DNA of 47,115 nt, from NCBI GenBank assembly GCA_014803545.1, contig JAAVBN010000020.1, positions 1-47,115 on the forward strand, written 5' to 3'. This stretch comes from a bacterium. GTDB lineage: Bacteria; Pseudomonadota; Alphaproteobacteria; Rs-D84; CACZYB01. A program made the position numbers and the translations under genes. The notes under the pieces were generated by a model. It worked only from the letters and a program-made list of their open reading frames with translations, was not told where the DNA came from and ran no database searches. Shown piece by piece: positions 1 through 7,703 of the stretch (position 1 is its first letter; each line of letters opens with the position of its first letter).

Positions 1-88
1 ATTCATAGCTATATTATGACATAAAGACTTGTAAATTTAAATGAAAAAATGTATATTAAAATTATAAATTAAAAATTGGAGGTTAGAA

Positions 89-802
89 ATGAAAAAATTT
101 GTAAAAGTAATGGGAGTTATGTTTATTTTAACTGGCTGTACTGGTATTTATACAAGAATGTCAAAAAGTGATTTAACTATACAAACAAAGATGTCATCTA
201 CTATCTGGTTAAATCCAACTGTGCCAGAAAAGACATTTATATATGTGCAATCAAGGAATACTTCGGATAATCCAGCATTTAACAATTTAGCTGTATCAAT
301 TAAAAAGGCTTTGATGGAAAAGGAGTATTTGATTACAAATAATCCAGATGAGGCAAACTTTATTCTTCAAACAAATGTGTTAAAGGCTGTTATGGTATCG
401 GATATAGCAAATGCAGATCAAGCATCTTCATCTTCTCTTTTGACTGGTGCGGGTGTAGGCTTTGCTGTTGGTTCAAGAAATAATGATGTAACTGCAATAG
501 GTGCAGGTCTTCTTGCTGGTCTTGCATCTATGTATTTTGATGCAAATACAAAAGATAATTATTATGCAGTGCAAACTGATATAAGAATTACCGAAAGGGT
601 AAAACCTTATAATGCGGACAGTATTCAACTTTCATCACAGGGAAATAATACTTTAACTGCATCACAAAGTAATTCTGTTATGAATACAAAATCATATACA
701 ACTACTTTGACAGTTATGGCAAATCAAGTAAATCTTACTGCTGCGGAGGCTGTTATTCCTGTAAAAGAGGCAATTGCTAATTCCTTGGCTGGATTGTTTT
801 AA
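89..802 (+). CDS. traT: TraT-family surface-exclusion / complement-resistance lipoprotein
   Basis: The 237-residue product starts with a lipoprotein signal (lipobox LTGC, Cys17). It matches the TraT family from end to end: the early 'QTKMSSTIWLNP' segment, a central Gly-rich hydrophobic stretch (about residues 118-150, GAGVGFAVG and GAGLLAGLASM), and a C-terminal 'YTTTLTVMANQVNLTAAEA' segment. Length fits the family (about 240). TraT of F-like plasmids is an outer-membrane lipoprotein that blocks mating-pair formation between like donors and adds serum resistance. A GGAGG ribosome site lies 7-8 bases before the ATG. No other tra genes adjoin; the neighbours are a duplicated, probably phase-variable secreted-protein locus, so a surface role is likely. 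Family assignment is by recognition; function here is inference. Confidence 0.88.
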   Translation: MKKFVKVMGVMFILTGCTGIYTRMSKSDLTIQTKMSSTIWLNPTVPEKTFIYVQSRNTSDNPAFNNLAVSIKKALMEKEYLITNNPDEANFILQTNVLKAVMVSDIANADQASSSSLLTGAGVGFAVGSRNNDVTAIGAGLLAGLASMYFDANTKDNYYAVQTDIRITERVKPYNADSIQLSSQGNNTLTASQSNSVMNTKSYTTTLTVMANQVNLTAAEAVIPVKEAIANSLAGLF

Positions 803-810
803 GTATTAGA

Positions 811-845
811 AAATTCCTCCCTTTAAATAGGGAGGAAAATTTGTA
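811..845 (+). terminator. Hairpin after traT
   Basis: An 8-bp perfect stem (TTCCTCCC at 814-821 with GGGAGGAA at 830-837) follows the traT stop by about 10 bases. The trailing T stretch is weak, so this may be a terminator or an mRNA-stabilising hairpin. Confidence 0.55.
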
Positions 846-855
846 TTTAATTATT

Positions 856-890
856 AAAAAAGCCCTTCTGTTTGAGGGGCTGTTTTTTTA
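856..890 (+). terminator. Second rho-independent terminator after traT
   Basis: GC stem AGCCC/GGGCT followed by seven T's (883-889). The same terminator, slightly diverged, follows the small membrane-protein gene at 25451-25484, as part of a larger repeated segment. Confidence 0.75.
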
Positions 891-1009
891 GGGTAAACAA
901 AACTTATGAAAACTACTTTCAACAATTTACAAGTAAGAGGATGCAGTCCGAATTGTCCATCCCCCAAGGGAACATCAAAGACTATCATCTTTGAAAATTA
1001 TGGAGGATA

Positions 1010-1040
1010 TAAAAAAAACCGCCCAATCGGACGGTGTTTT
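1010..1040 (-). terminator. Terminator of the minus-strand secreted-protein operon
   Basis: An imperfect ACCG...CGGT stem flanked by A and T runs on both sides, just behind the stop of the 351-residue protein gene. On the minus strand it ends in a T run. Confidence 0.7.
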
Positions 1041-1041
1041 T

Positions 1042-2097
1042 TTATTTCAAAGCATCCTCACATTTCTCCGCCACATCAACATTCTTCGCCAGTTTATTAA
1101 GTGTTATTGCTCCCAACACTATACCTCCTGCACTAGTCCCAGTAGATATCCCCGCCATAACATTAGAAGCTATATTTAAACCCTTCTCCTTCTTAACACC
1201 AGCCTCACTATCATCATTACGCACATCCTTACTATTCGCCATAGCAGAGGTTATAGTTCCCGCAATACTCGTAGCCGCTCCAATACCACCTACCACAGTA
1301 GAGGCAGTCATAACACTCTTAATCTCTTTTATGTTAGCAGTATCAAAACCAGAGCAAGATTTAACTATGTTTTCTGCCTTTTCAAATAGAGGATAATTTT
1401 TCAAATCATCAGCATCATCAATTTCAGATTGTATTTGAGATATATAAGATTTGATTTGCTTTGCCGCCGTATCACAATCCTTCATTTTATCTATAAGGTT
1501 ATCAAGCTTTTTCGTGCTAATACCAGAGGTAATTGTGGAAGTAGCCGAAGTAGCGATACTTCCTGCCATAAGTCCTGTTCGGACATTACCGAGAGTTTTG
1601 GATTTCTTCTCTAATTTAGATTTTTCCTCTTCTAAATTTTTAGCATATTCATAAAGTTCAAGTGATGACATATTTGATAATTCATTTAGTTTTTTATCCG
1701 TCTTTGCTTTCATAATACCAGTCACTAATGCACCGCCACTTGTTAAGGTTCCAACAGCACTTGCACCAGTAGAAACACCAGCCAAAACCTGAATAGCCTT
1801 TAAATCATCTTTAATCCCAGAACAAGAATTTTTTACATTATATCTTCTTTCTTGAAGAGTTTTCCTTGCCATTGCAGCCTGCCCCTCAATTCTATCCCTC
1901 TCCAACTCTTCCATAACATTCTGTTCTTGCAATTCCTCTAATGCAGTTGTATTTACAGTCATCGCAGAAGTGGTATTCACACCCACATTCGTATTTATCG
2001 CATTCCTTTTTTTATTAGTTTTTTTAGGAGCAGAAAATACTACACCACTGTTCATTAACATTACTAAGCTTAAAGTTATAATTGATACTTTTTTCAT
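1042..2097 (-). CDS. Secreted Gly-rich, Cys-containing repeat protein (unknown family)
   Basis: I do not recognise this 351-residue protein. It has a clear signal peptide (residues 1-23, cleavage near VFS|AP), then a charged, partly coiled-coil stretch. Four hydrophobic Gly/Ser/Thr/Ala-rich repeats follow, of the type 'AGVSTGASAVGTLTSGG' (about residues 105-128, 172-192, 266-286, 312-334). Small-xxx-small spacing suggests glycine-zipper membrane hairpins. Four Cys contexts (NSCSG, MKDCD, KSCSG, EKCED) are conserved in the larger paralogue at 25645-27751. AGGAG precedes the ATG, and the gene lies 12 bases behind the 320-residue gene, so it shares that gene's leader and promoter. A pore-forming or surface role is possible but is inference. 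Confidence 0.7.
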   Translation of the reverse strand: MKKVSIITLSLVMLMNSGVVFSAPKKTNKKRNAINTNVGVNTTSAMTVNTTALEELQEQNVMEELERDRIEGQAAMARKTLQERRYNVKNSCSGIKDDLKAIQVLAGVSTGASAVGTLTSGGALVTGIMKAKTDKKLNELSNMSSLELYEYAKNLEEEKSKLEKKSKTLGNVRTGLMAGSIATSATSTITSGISTKKLDNLIDKMKDCDTAAKQIKSYISQIQSEIDDADDLKNYPLFEKAENIVKSCSGFDTANIKEIKSVMTASTVVGGIGAATSIAGTITSAMANSKDVRNDDSEAGVKKEKGLNIASNVMAGISTGTSAGGIVLGAITLNKLAKNVDVAEKCEDALK

Positions 2098-2109
2098 TTT
2101 TATATACTC

Positions 2110-3072
2110 CTATTTATTATTACCTTTATGATAAGTTCCATTTATATCAACAGTTGTATTCTGTATATAAATATGTCTATCAGCAGCATCATCGTATGGC
2201 GTAGGAGGAATTTTACCTTCAACAAAACCAGTTTTATTTATGTAAATATCTTGTTTTTGCCTATATTTTGCATCTTCCATAGTTTGTGATTCGTTAAAAA
2301 TATTTAACAATATATCTAGTGAATAATCATTTTCATCAAAATGACTATAATTTCCGCTTAAACTAACAGTTGTTGTATTATGTGTATTTTTTTCAAAATC
2401 TTCATTTATAAAAGATACATGATTAGAAATAGAAGAGTCATCTTTATATTCAGCAATATGGAATTGTACATCTTCTAAATCTTCAGGCATATCACAAATT
2501 TCAACGGTAGCTCTATCTCCATTTCTATAACATTCACTCTTGTCATATTCACCTCTATCCAACCAAAATACATCCATAGTTACATCATTAGGTAAATTTG
2601 CAATAACATTATCAAAATCAATACTTGCAGCCTTTTGCTTTTCGGAGCAAACTTTTTTCCCATTTCTTTCAAAACAATTACCCTTTATTCCAGAATTAGC
2701 AAGACCCATTATTGACCTTCCACTTTTGGATGATTTATTTTTGAATTTTTCTATGAATTCATTTTTATATTCTTCATATACATTTTTTGCAATAATACTT
2801 CTTAAAAAAGATATTTTAAATTCATCCGGAATATTATCGAAATCAATATTTATATCGGGATATCTTTTATAAACTTCTTCTTTTAATTTATTAAGAGATT
2901 CAGTCATAACTGCTTCATCAAGTATTTCGTCATTAACATCATCTTCTGCTTTTACATTAAAAGATATACAAAATGAAACTAAACAAATTAGAGATATTTT
3001 TAAGAATTTTTGAATATAACACTTTGAATTTACGAGGTTATTTACCCCCCCCATAGGGTGTTTTTTAATCAT
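2110..3072 (-). CDS. Secreted protein with poly-G leader (ON frame), unknown function
   Basis: The 320-residue product begins MIKKHPMGGVNN, an unusual N-terminal extension before a typical signal peptide (hydrophobic core about 24-38, cleavage near VKA|ED). The Gly-Gly-Val codons are written by eight consecutive G's (3045-3052). The mature part is acidic, has Cys pairs (CFERNGKKVC, ECYRNG...EIC) and many Asn, and matches no family I know. AGGAG sits 6 bases before the ATG. The leader, the tract and the promoter are repeated ahead of the gene at 25645-27751, where the tract is G9. One more or one fewer G here would stop translation near codon 12 or shift frame. Confidence 0.75.
   Translation of the reverse strand: MIKKHPMGGVNNLVNSKCYIQKFLKISLICLVSFCISFNVKAEDDVNDEILDEAVMTESLNKLKEEVYKRYPDINIDFDNIPDEFKISFLRSIIAKNVYEEYKNEFIEKFKNKSSKSGRSIMGLANSGIKGNCFERNGKKVCSEKQKAASIDFDNVIANLPNDVTMDVFWLDRGEYDKSECYRNGDRATVEICDMPEDLEDVQFHIAEYKDDSSISNHVSFINEDFEKNTHNTTTVSLSGNYSHFDENDYSLDILLNIFNESQTMEDAKYRQKQDIYINKTGFVEGKIPPTPYDDAADRHIYIQNTTVDINGTYHKGNNK
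3045..3052 (-). repeat. G8 homopolymer tract in leader (ON copy)
   Basis: Eight C's on the plus strand, G's in the coding strand, codons 7-10 of the 320-residue protein. Tracts of this length change by slippage in bacteria with poly-G contingency genes. It is followed by TAAAT, as in the G9 copy at 27723. Confidence 0.85.
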
Positions 3073-3100
3073 AATAAACTCCTTTCTTTAAATCAATTTT

Positions 3101-3129
3101 ATAATACCATATTTTAGGATTATATACAA
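3101..3129 (-). promoter_or_regulatory. Promoter of the secreted-protein operon
   Basis: TTGTAT, 17-base spacer, TATTAT on the minus strand. The same 29 bases occur ahead of the G9 copy (27779-27807), so this promoter is part of the duplicated cassette. Confidence 0.7.
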
Positions 3130-3146
3130 CAGGATTTTATTTTTTC

Positions 3147-3174
3147 TTGCATTTTGAATAAGTTATGTTATACT
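3147..3174 (+). promoter_or_regulatory. Probable rpsU promoter
   Basis: TTGCAT, 16-base spacer, TATACT, about 65 bases ahead of the rpsU ATG; divergent from the secreted-protein promoter. Confidence 0.55.
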
Positions 3175-3240
3175 AGGTCCAAGTTTTTTAGAACTTACCA
3201 AACTTCTATAAAAACAAATTCATCAAAAGGGGGTGAAATA

Positions 3241-3447
3241 ATGGTAAAAGTTCTAGTTCGTGATAACAATGTTGAACAAGCTCTTCGCGTTCTTAAAAAG
3301 AAAGGACAAAAGGAAGGTCTTCTTCGTGAAATAAAGGAAAGAAAGTACTATGAAACTGGTACTGCTATGAAAAAGCGTAAGAAGAACGAAGCTGTTCGTC
3401 GTGAAAGAAAAAGAGTATCAAAGGAAAAACAACTCCTCGGATATTAA
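3241..3447 (+). CDS. rpsU: 30S ribosomal protein bS21
   Basis: The 68-residue basic protein (MVKVLVRDNNVEQALRVLKK...) is a clear bS21 of the small ribosomal subunit, which binds 16S rRNA near the anti-Shine-Dalgarno end and helps initiation. I start at 3241 because the strong AGGGGGTG ribosome site lies 6 bases upstream and the family begins here; the open frame extends further upstream without homology. Monocistronic, between its own promoter and a strong terminator. Confidence 0.95.
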   Translation: MVKVLVRDNNVEQALRVLKKKGQKEGLLREIKERKYYETGTAMKKRKKNEAVRRERKRVSKEKQLLGY

Positions 3448-3452
3448 AATCA

Positions 3453-3479
3453 AAAGCCCCAATCACGGGGCTTTTTTTT
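3453..3479 (+). terminator. rpsU terminator
   Basis: AGCCCC/GGGGCT stem (3455-3460, 3467-3472) followed by eight T's. Confidence 0.9.
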
Positions 3480-4002
3480 ATTTTATTGACTTTTTAATAA
3501 GTTCATGCACTTTCATAAAATCATTAACGTGTAAAAATCTTATCTCGTATGGTTGACTGTTTCCATTAACCATTCTTGTTCCACCAGCCGTAGAAACATC
3601 AATACTTCCCGTTCCAAATATTAAATCCAAAATATTCCTATGAAGTCTTGTATCAGTAATTTTTACAAATGGAACAAACTTGTATGATTTCACAAACACA
3701 CCCTTGATTTCAAGAATCCCTTTGTTCGTGATTACATATTTCATACTTTTGAATCTAAGGTATTGATATATAAAACAAATTATAAAGATAATAATAGTAA
3801 GTAGTAAGCCTATTATTATAAGTATAGTTTCATAGTTAGATTTTCTTAATCCAAATAAATATCCTAAAATAACACAAGCAGACAATCCCAATGAATGTAG
3901 TAAAGAAAATATCAAAGAAATTTTATTCGGAATTTCCTTCATCAAGGAAACTTTTTCCCCTTTGCCAACATAATTTTTCCAATCTGTATTAAATAAATTC
4001 AT
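3478..4002 (-). CDS. Bacterial PH-domain (bPH2, YdbT-like) membrane protein
   Basis: A 174-residue protein with two transmembrane helices (about residues 28-50 and 58-82) followed by a bacterial PH domain: 'YVITNKGILEIKGVFVKSYKFVPFVKITDTRLHRNILDLIFGTGSIDVSTAGG'. This pattern (R/K-x-x-L...GtGsI.v.tagg) is diagnostic of the bPH2 family, whose members sit in the inner membrane; their role is not established. AAGGAGG lies 5 bases before the ATG. It ends next to the rpsU terminator and stands alone. Confidence 0.82.
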   Translation of the reverse strand: MNLFNTDWKNYVGKGEKVSLMKEIPNKISLIFSLLHSLGLSACVILGYLFGLRKSNYETILIIIGLLLTIIIFIICFIYQYLRFKSMKYVITNKGILEIKGVFVKSYKFVPFVKITDTRLHRNILDLIFGTGSIDVSTAGGTRMVNGNSQPYEIRFLHVNDFMKVHELIKKSIK

Positions 4003-4066
4003 AATTACCTCCTTTTATTTTGTTATAAAGGAATTATAACATAAAACCACTATTTACACAAGGAAT

Positions 4067-5497
4067 TTATTCAGAAACAGGTATATCAATTTTGTTAATA
4101 TCAATCAAATTTGCAAATTGAGAGAAGTTTTTATCAAGGACTGCAAATTGAATATTTATCTTTTCCTTATTATTATTAAATTTGGAAATTTCCTTTTCTG
4201 AAATATTTTTAATTGATGGAAGACTTACAGTCAACGGATTAACATGCACATTATCCTTTATAATTTCATAATGTAAATGTGGACCAGTAGAAAGTCCCGT
4301 AGAACCAACATAACCAATAATTTGTCCTTGATTTACCTGTGTTCCAACATTAACACCAGATTTGAACGCACTCATATGCCCATAGGCAGTTGAATATGTT
4401 CCATTATGTTTAATTTTTATGTAGTTTCCATAACCATTTTTCCAACCACGGAACACAACTTTACCACTTCCACCCGCAGGAATAGGTGTTCCAGCAGGGG
4501 CAGCAAAATCCACACCCTGATGAGCACGAGAATATCCAAGAATAGGGTGCTTACGTTTACCATACTTTGATGAAATTCTTGCCCCATTTATAGGCGATTT
4601 TTTAAGTGTCTTTGATGCACTTTTTCCAGTTTCATCATAATATGCAACACGACCATCTTCATTTTCATATCTGTAAAGTTTGAATTCTTTATGTCTTGAA
4701 TTAAGGTAAAGGGACGCAAAAATCACATCGCCATTTCCAATATAATCCCCTCTGTCAGAATAAAGATTTTCATACATAATTTGAAATTTATCACCAGGAT
4801 AAATATCACGTTCAAAGTCAACATCAAAAGAAAATACTTCGTAAAACTTATCAATAATATTATATGGGATTCCCTGTGCAAGAGCCGATTCAATAAGACC
4901 CGCACCCTTCGCAATTTCACCCTCTTTTCTTATAAGTTCGGATGTAATATCAGATTTTTCTTCTACCGTCCTATACCCATCATCAGATTTTTGCGCACGC
5001 ACTTTGTAAATAGGACTTTTTATAATTTCAACAGAAAAAAGTTCCGCCTTTGGCTTCCCATCAACAGCATTCAAAGGTTTTACCTTTACAACCAATTTAT
5101 CATTTTTTGGTTTAAGTTCCGATGTCTTGCAGATTGGGTCAATAGCTTTACTTACCTCTAAAATCTCACTATATGGAACACCAAGAGGAGAAAGAAGAGA
5201 AGCAACAGAATCTCCACTTTTTATTTCAAAAGAATATTCCTTTAAGCCACTGAACATATCATCAAAAAAATTATTTATACGCTTTGGAATAGATTGAGAA
5301 GAATTGCCGATAATCTCACTTTCCATAGGTATCAAAGGAAAATCAACATCCTTAACAGGAGCAATATTACTTCCAGATTGTTTTGATATAATAAAGAAAA
5401 ATAAAACACACAAAGAAAAACTTACCATAAAAACCTGAAAATGAGGCTTTTTTATGTATTTTTTTATATTCCTATGTGCATTCTTAAATTTAGTCAT
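4067..5497 (-). CDS. M23 family peptidoglycan endopeptidase (LytM domain)
   Basis: A 476-residue cell-wall hydrolase. It has an N-terminal membrane anchor or uncleaved signal (about residues 19-38), a LysM/OapA-like segment (about 90-115, 'YSFEIKSGDSVASLLSPLGV'), a middle domain, and a C-terminal M23 LytM domain. Zinc ligands are visible in 'RAHQGVDFAAPAG' (HxxxD) and 'GPHLHYEI' (HxH). Proteins of this MepM type cut D,D- or other cross-links to let the sacculus grow. It lies about 55 bases behind sufE and may be cotranscribed. All catalytic motifs are present. Confidence 0.9.
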   Translation of the reverse strand: MTKFKNAHRNIKKYIKKPHFQVFMVSFSLCVLFFFIISKQSGSNIAPVKDVDFPLIPMESEIIGNSSQSIPKRINNFFDDMFSGLKEYSFEIKSGDSVASLLSPLGVPYSEILEVSKAIDPICKTSELKPKNDKLVVKVKPLNAVDGKPKAELFSVEIIKSPIYKVRAQKSDDGYRTVEEKSDITSELIRKEGEIAKGAGLIESALAQGIPYNIIDKFYEVFSFDVDFERDIYPGDKFQIMYENLYSDRGDYIGNGDVIFASLYLNSRHKEFKLYRYENEDGRVAYYDETGKSASKTLKKSPINGARISSKYGKRKHPILGYSRAHQGVDFAAPAGTPIPAGGSGKVVFRGWKNGYGNYIKIKHNGTYSTAYGHMSAFKSGVNVGTQVNQGQIIGYVGSTGLSTGPHLHYEIIKDNVHVNPLTVSLPSIKNISEKEISKFNNNKEKINIQFAVLDKNFSQFANLIDINKIDIPVSE

Positions 5498-5551
5498 AAA
5501 AACATAATACCATAAATAAAAAGAAAAAGCAAATAATAATATTTTTAATCC

Positions 5552-5941
5552 CTAAATAGATTGTATCTTTGAAATAACAGAGGTTATTCCGACTTGTCTT
5601 TGTGCTGATAAATGACTGGAAAGTCCCATTTTATCAAAGATTTCCATAACATTTATACTTTTTAGTTCAGATGAAGTCTTTCCATTAAAAATTACAGTTA
5701 ATATATAAAGAAGCCCCTTTACAATCAAAGCATCACTGTCAAAAGCAAACCTGTATTTGCCATTTTCGTCAACTTTGTAATTCCACCATACAGAAGAGGA
5801 GCAACCATAAATCCTGCATTCATCAGTTTTATTTTTCGCCTCAAATGGAGGAAGTTCACGACCAAGTTCAATAAGATAGGAGTATTTATCCTCCCACTCG
5901 TCCATCATATTAAAGTTAGAAATCAAATCATCAACTGTCAT
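5552..5941 (-). CDS. sufE: SufE-like cysteine-desulfurase sulfur acceptor
   Basis: A 129-residue SufE-family protein. The sulfur-carrying Cys is in 'ECRIYGCSSSVWW' (Cys47), matching the family's C-x-GC-x-S-x-V-W motif. SufE takes persulfide sulfur from SufS and passes it to the SufBCD scaffold for Fe-S cluster assembly; stand-alone copies also serve other desulfurases. No suf genes are nearby. It is divergent from lpxK and probably leads an operon with the M23 peptidase gene. Confidence 0.88.
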   Translation of the reverse strand: MTVDDLISNFNMMDEWEDKYSYLIELGRELPPFEAKNKTDECRIYGCSSSVWWNYKVDENGKYRFAFDSDALIVKGLLYILTVIFNGKTSSELKSINVMEIFDKMGLSSHLSAQRQVGITSVISKIQSI

Positions 5942-6001
5942 TTTATTTGCCTTTGCTTTAAAATTATTATATAATAAAGGAAATTGAAAACAAGAGAAAA
6001 A

Positions 6002-6979
6002 ATGAAACTGACCGAACCAAAATATTTTTATAAAAAATGGGGAATATCAACACTTTTATTTCCACTTTCTTTGTTATATAGATTTGGTGATAACTTAAAC
6101 AGAGCTTTTTCCCACCCATATAAATCAAAGGCAAAAGTTATCTGCATTGGTAATATAGTTTTGGGTGGGGTTGGTAAAACTCCAATAGTAATTGAAATAA
6201 TTAAATATTTTTTAAGTAAAAATATAAGGGTAGGGGTTATATCCCGCGGATACGGTGGAACATTATCATCAAACACCCCTATAATAGTTGATACAAAAAA
6301 ATATACAGGTTCCGAAATTGGTGATGAGCCATACCTTGTTGCATCAAAATTTAAAAATGTTCCAGTTTGTATTTGTAAGGATAGAAAAAAGGCAGCAAAG
6401 CTCCTTGAAAACAAAGTTGATGTAATAATTATGGACGATGGTTTCCAAAATTATAAATTAAAAAAGGATATAAGAATTGCTGTTTTTGATGGAATTGATG
6501 GCATTGGAAACGGTTATATCTTTCCCGCTGGTCCATTAAGACAAAGTTTGAAATCAGGATTAAAAGGTGTAAATCTTGCTATAATAATGAGGAAGAACAA
6601 TCCTCAACTTGAAAATAAAATAAAAAAATATGGCATTTCTGTTATAAATGGAAAAACTGTTCCAACATCAAATTTAAAGGAGTATAAGGGTAAAAAAGTC
6701 ATTGCCTTTGCAGGCATTGGTAAACCACAAAAGTTTTATAAAACCTTAACTGATAATGATATAAAAATCATACAGAAAATAAATTTCCCAGACCATTATT
6801 TATATACCGAAGAGGATATTAAAAAGTTAAAAAATCTTGCTAAATCTAAAAAATTACCAATCCTTACAACAATGAAGGATTATGTAAAAATACCCGATAG
6901 TGATAAAAAAAATTTTACCCCTATTGATATAGAGGTAAAATTTGATAACGAAAAAGTTTTATTTAAAACCTTATCTTGA
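6002..6979 (+). CDS. lpxK: Tetraacyldisaccharide 4'-kinase (lipid A synthesis)
   Basis: A 325-residue LpxK: membrane-associated N terminus, Walker A 'GNIVLGGVGKTP' (about residues 50-61) and the 'MDDGFQN' motif. It phosphorylates the 4' position of the lipid A disaccharide, so this organism makes lipid A. An upstream in-frame TTG (5984) is possible, but the ATG at 6002 starts MKLTEPKYFYKKWG, as the family does, and has AAGAG upstream. It is close to the usual length. It overlaps the convergent 81-residue gene by 9 bases. Confidence 0.92.
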   Translation: MKLTEPKYFYKKWGISTLLFPLSLLYRFGDNLNRAFSHPYKSKAKVICIGNIVLGGVGKTPIVIEIIKYFLSKNIRVGVISRGYGGTLSSNTPIIVDTKKYTGSEIGDEPYLVASKFKNVPVCICKDRKKAAKLLENKVDVIIMDDGFQNYKLKKDIRIAVFDGIDGIGNGYIFPAGPLRQSLKSGLKGVNLAIIMRKNNPQLENKIKKYGISVINGKTVPTSNLKEYKGKKVIAFAGIGKPQKFYKTLTDNDIKIIQKINFPDHYLYTEEDIKKLKNLAKSKKLPILTTMKDYVKIPDSDKKNFTPIDIEVKFDNEKVLFKTLS

Positions 6980-7216
6980 CATAGATTTTTTTGCATCAGC
7001 TATTATATTTTTTGACATTTCTACTAATTCATTAAAGTTAGCAGTTTCTTTTTTCATAATTTCTTCATAACTATGACCATTTTTTGTATCGTATTTACCG
7101 TTTTCAAAACATTTTGCACAATCTGACATAGGTTCAACACTTCCACAATCTTTATAACGATGAGGGCAATCAAGTCTGAATGCATTATATTTTTTTATAT
7201 CTTTATAAACTATCAT
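6971..7216 (-). CDS. Small zinc-ribbon-like Cys protein (module A only)
   Basis: An unrecognised 81-residue protein with the Cys pattern C-x6-C-x8-C-x2-C ('CPHRYKDCGSVEPMSDCAKC', residues 17-36) followed by 'NGKYDTKNGHSYEEI'. The same module, with CGSVEP preserved, is in the 117-residue protein at 7737-8090. AAAAGG precedes the ATG. The spacing suggests a metal-binding ribbon; no enzymatic motif is seen. It lies 30 bases behind the 140-residue gene and probably shares its transcript. Confidence 0.7.
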   Translation of the reverse strand: MIVYKDIKKYNAFRLDCPHRYKDCGSVEPMSDCAKCFENGKYDTKNGHSYEEIMKKETANFNELVEMSKNIIADAKKSMSR

Positions 7217-7246
7217 TTTTATTTTCCTTTTACTTGTTATTAAATG

Positions 7247-7669
7247 TTATTTTGAAAATTCCTTTTTGCAAAAAGCACACTTTTCCCAATAATTTTTGTA
7301 TTCACAATTTTTAGATTTTGGTTTGAATTTGCATTCCTTTGCTAACTCTTTGTTATGTTTTTTTATAATTACAGATTCTGGATGTAATTCAGCATAAAAT
7401 TCAGGACTAACTTCTGATTCAGAAATAGAGTTTAATAATTGTTTAACCTCTTCATCTGTTAATATTTCTTTTTTACTAACTTCTGATTCAGAAAGAGAAT
7501 TTAATAATTGTGTAACCTCTTTATCTGTTAATTTTGCTTCTTTACTTTCTTTTATAACCTCATCTAAAAGTGATTTTTGTTTTATACCTGATTTTGATAT
7601 AAGAGATATAGCTTCCGTTAACATTAAATCATCTATGTCTTGGTTTGATATGTATGACATATTTTTCAT
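7247..7669 (-). CDS. Small zinc-ribbon-like Cys protein with 23-residue tandem repeat
   Basis: An unrecognised protein. I start at the ATG at 7669 (140 residues) because AAAGGAA lies just before it; the ATG five codons upstream (7684) has no ribosome site. The N-terminal half is acidic and helical, with two tandem copies of 'LTDKEVTQLLNSLSESEVS' (69-bp DNA repeat, about 7406-7543). The C-terminus holds C-x8-C-x8-C-x2-C ('CKFKPKSKNCEYKNYWEKC', then AFC), shared with the C-terminus of the 117-residue neighbour. Its promoter contains a G9 tract in the spacer (7704-7733), so expression is probably phase-variable. Confidence 0.7.
   Translation of the reverse strand: MKNMSYISNQDIDDLMLTEAISLISKSGIKQKSLLDEVIKESKEAKLTDKEVTQLLNSLSESEVSKKEILTDEEVKQLLNSISESEVSPEFYAELHPESVIIKKHNKELAKECKFKPKSKNCEYKNYWEKCAFCKKEFSK
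7406..7543. repeat. 69-bp tandem duplication inside the 140-residue gene
   Basis: Two adjacent units begin with ACTAACTTCTGATTCAGAAA at 7406 and 7475 (plus strand) and differ at several bases. They encode two LTD(K/E)EV-type 23-residue repeats. The period is a multiple of three, so copy-number change would keep the frame. Confidence 0.8.
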
Positions 7670-7703
7670 TTTATTTCCTTTCATTTCTGTTTATTATATA
7701 TAA

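Larger units (their letters stand above)
856..1041. repeat. Dispersed intergenic repeat, copy 1
   Basis: This stretch is about 60-70% identical by eye to 25450-25640: the AGCCC/GGGCT terminator, 'AACAATTTA', 'ATTGTCCATCCCCC', an AAAGA/TCTTT hairpin (976-991) and 'GATATAAAAAAA'. Both copies lie directly behind the 3' end of a Gly/Cys-repeat protein gene on the minus strand. Copy 1 lacks the poly-C tract that copy 2 carries. A short open frame inside (906-1100) is not conserved in copy 2, so I treat the stretch as non-coding. Confidence 0.7.

Noticed and set aside
906..1100. 64-residue plus-strand frame behind traT
   Set aside because: It lies in the dispersed repeat and runs into the minus-strand gene; in the second repeat copy the same frame stops after eight codons.
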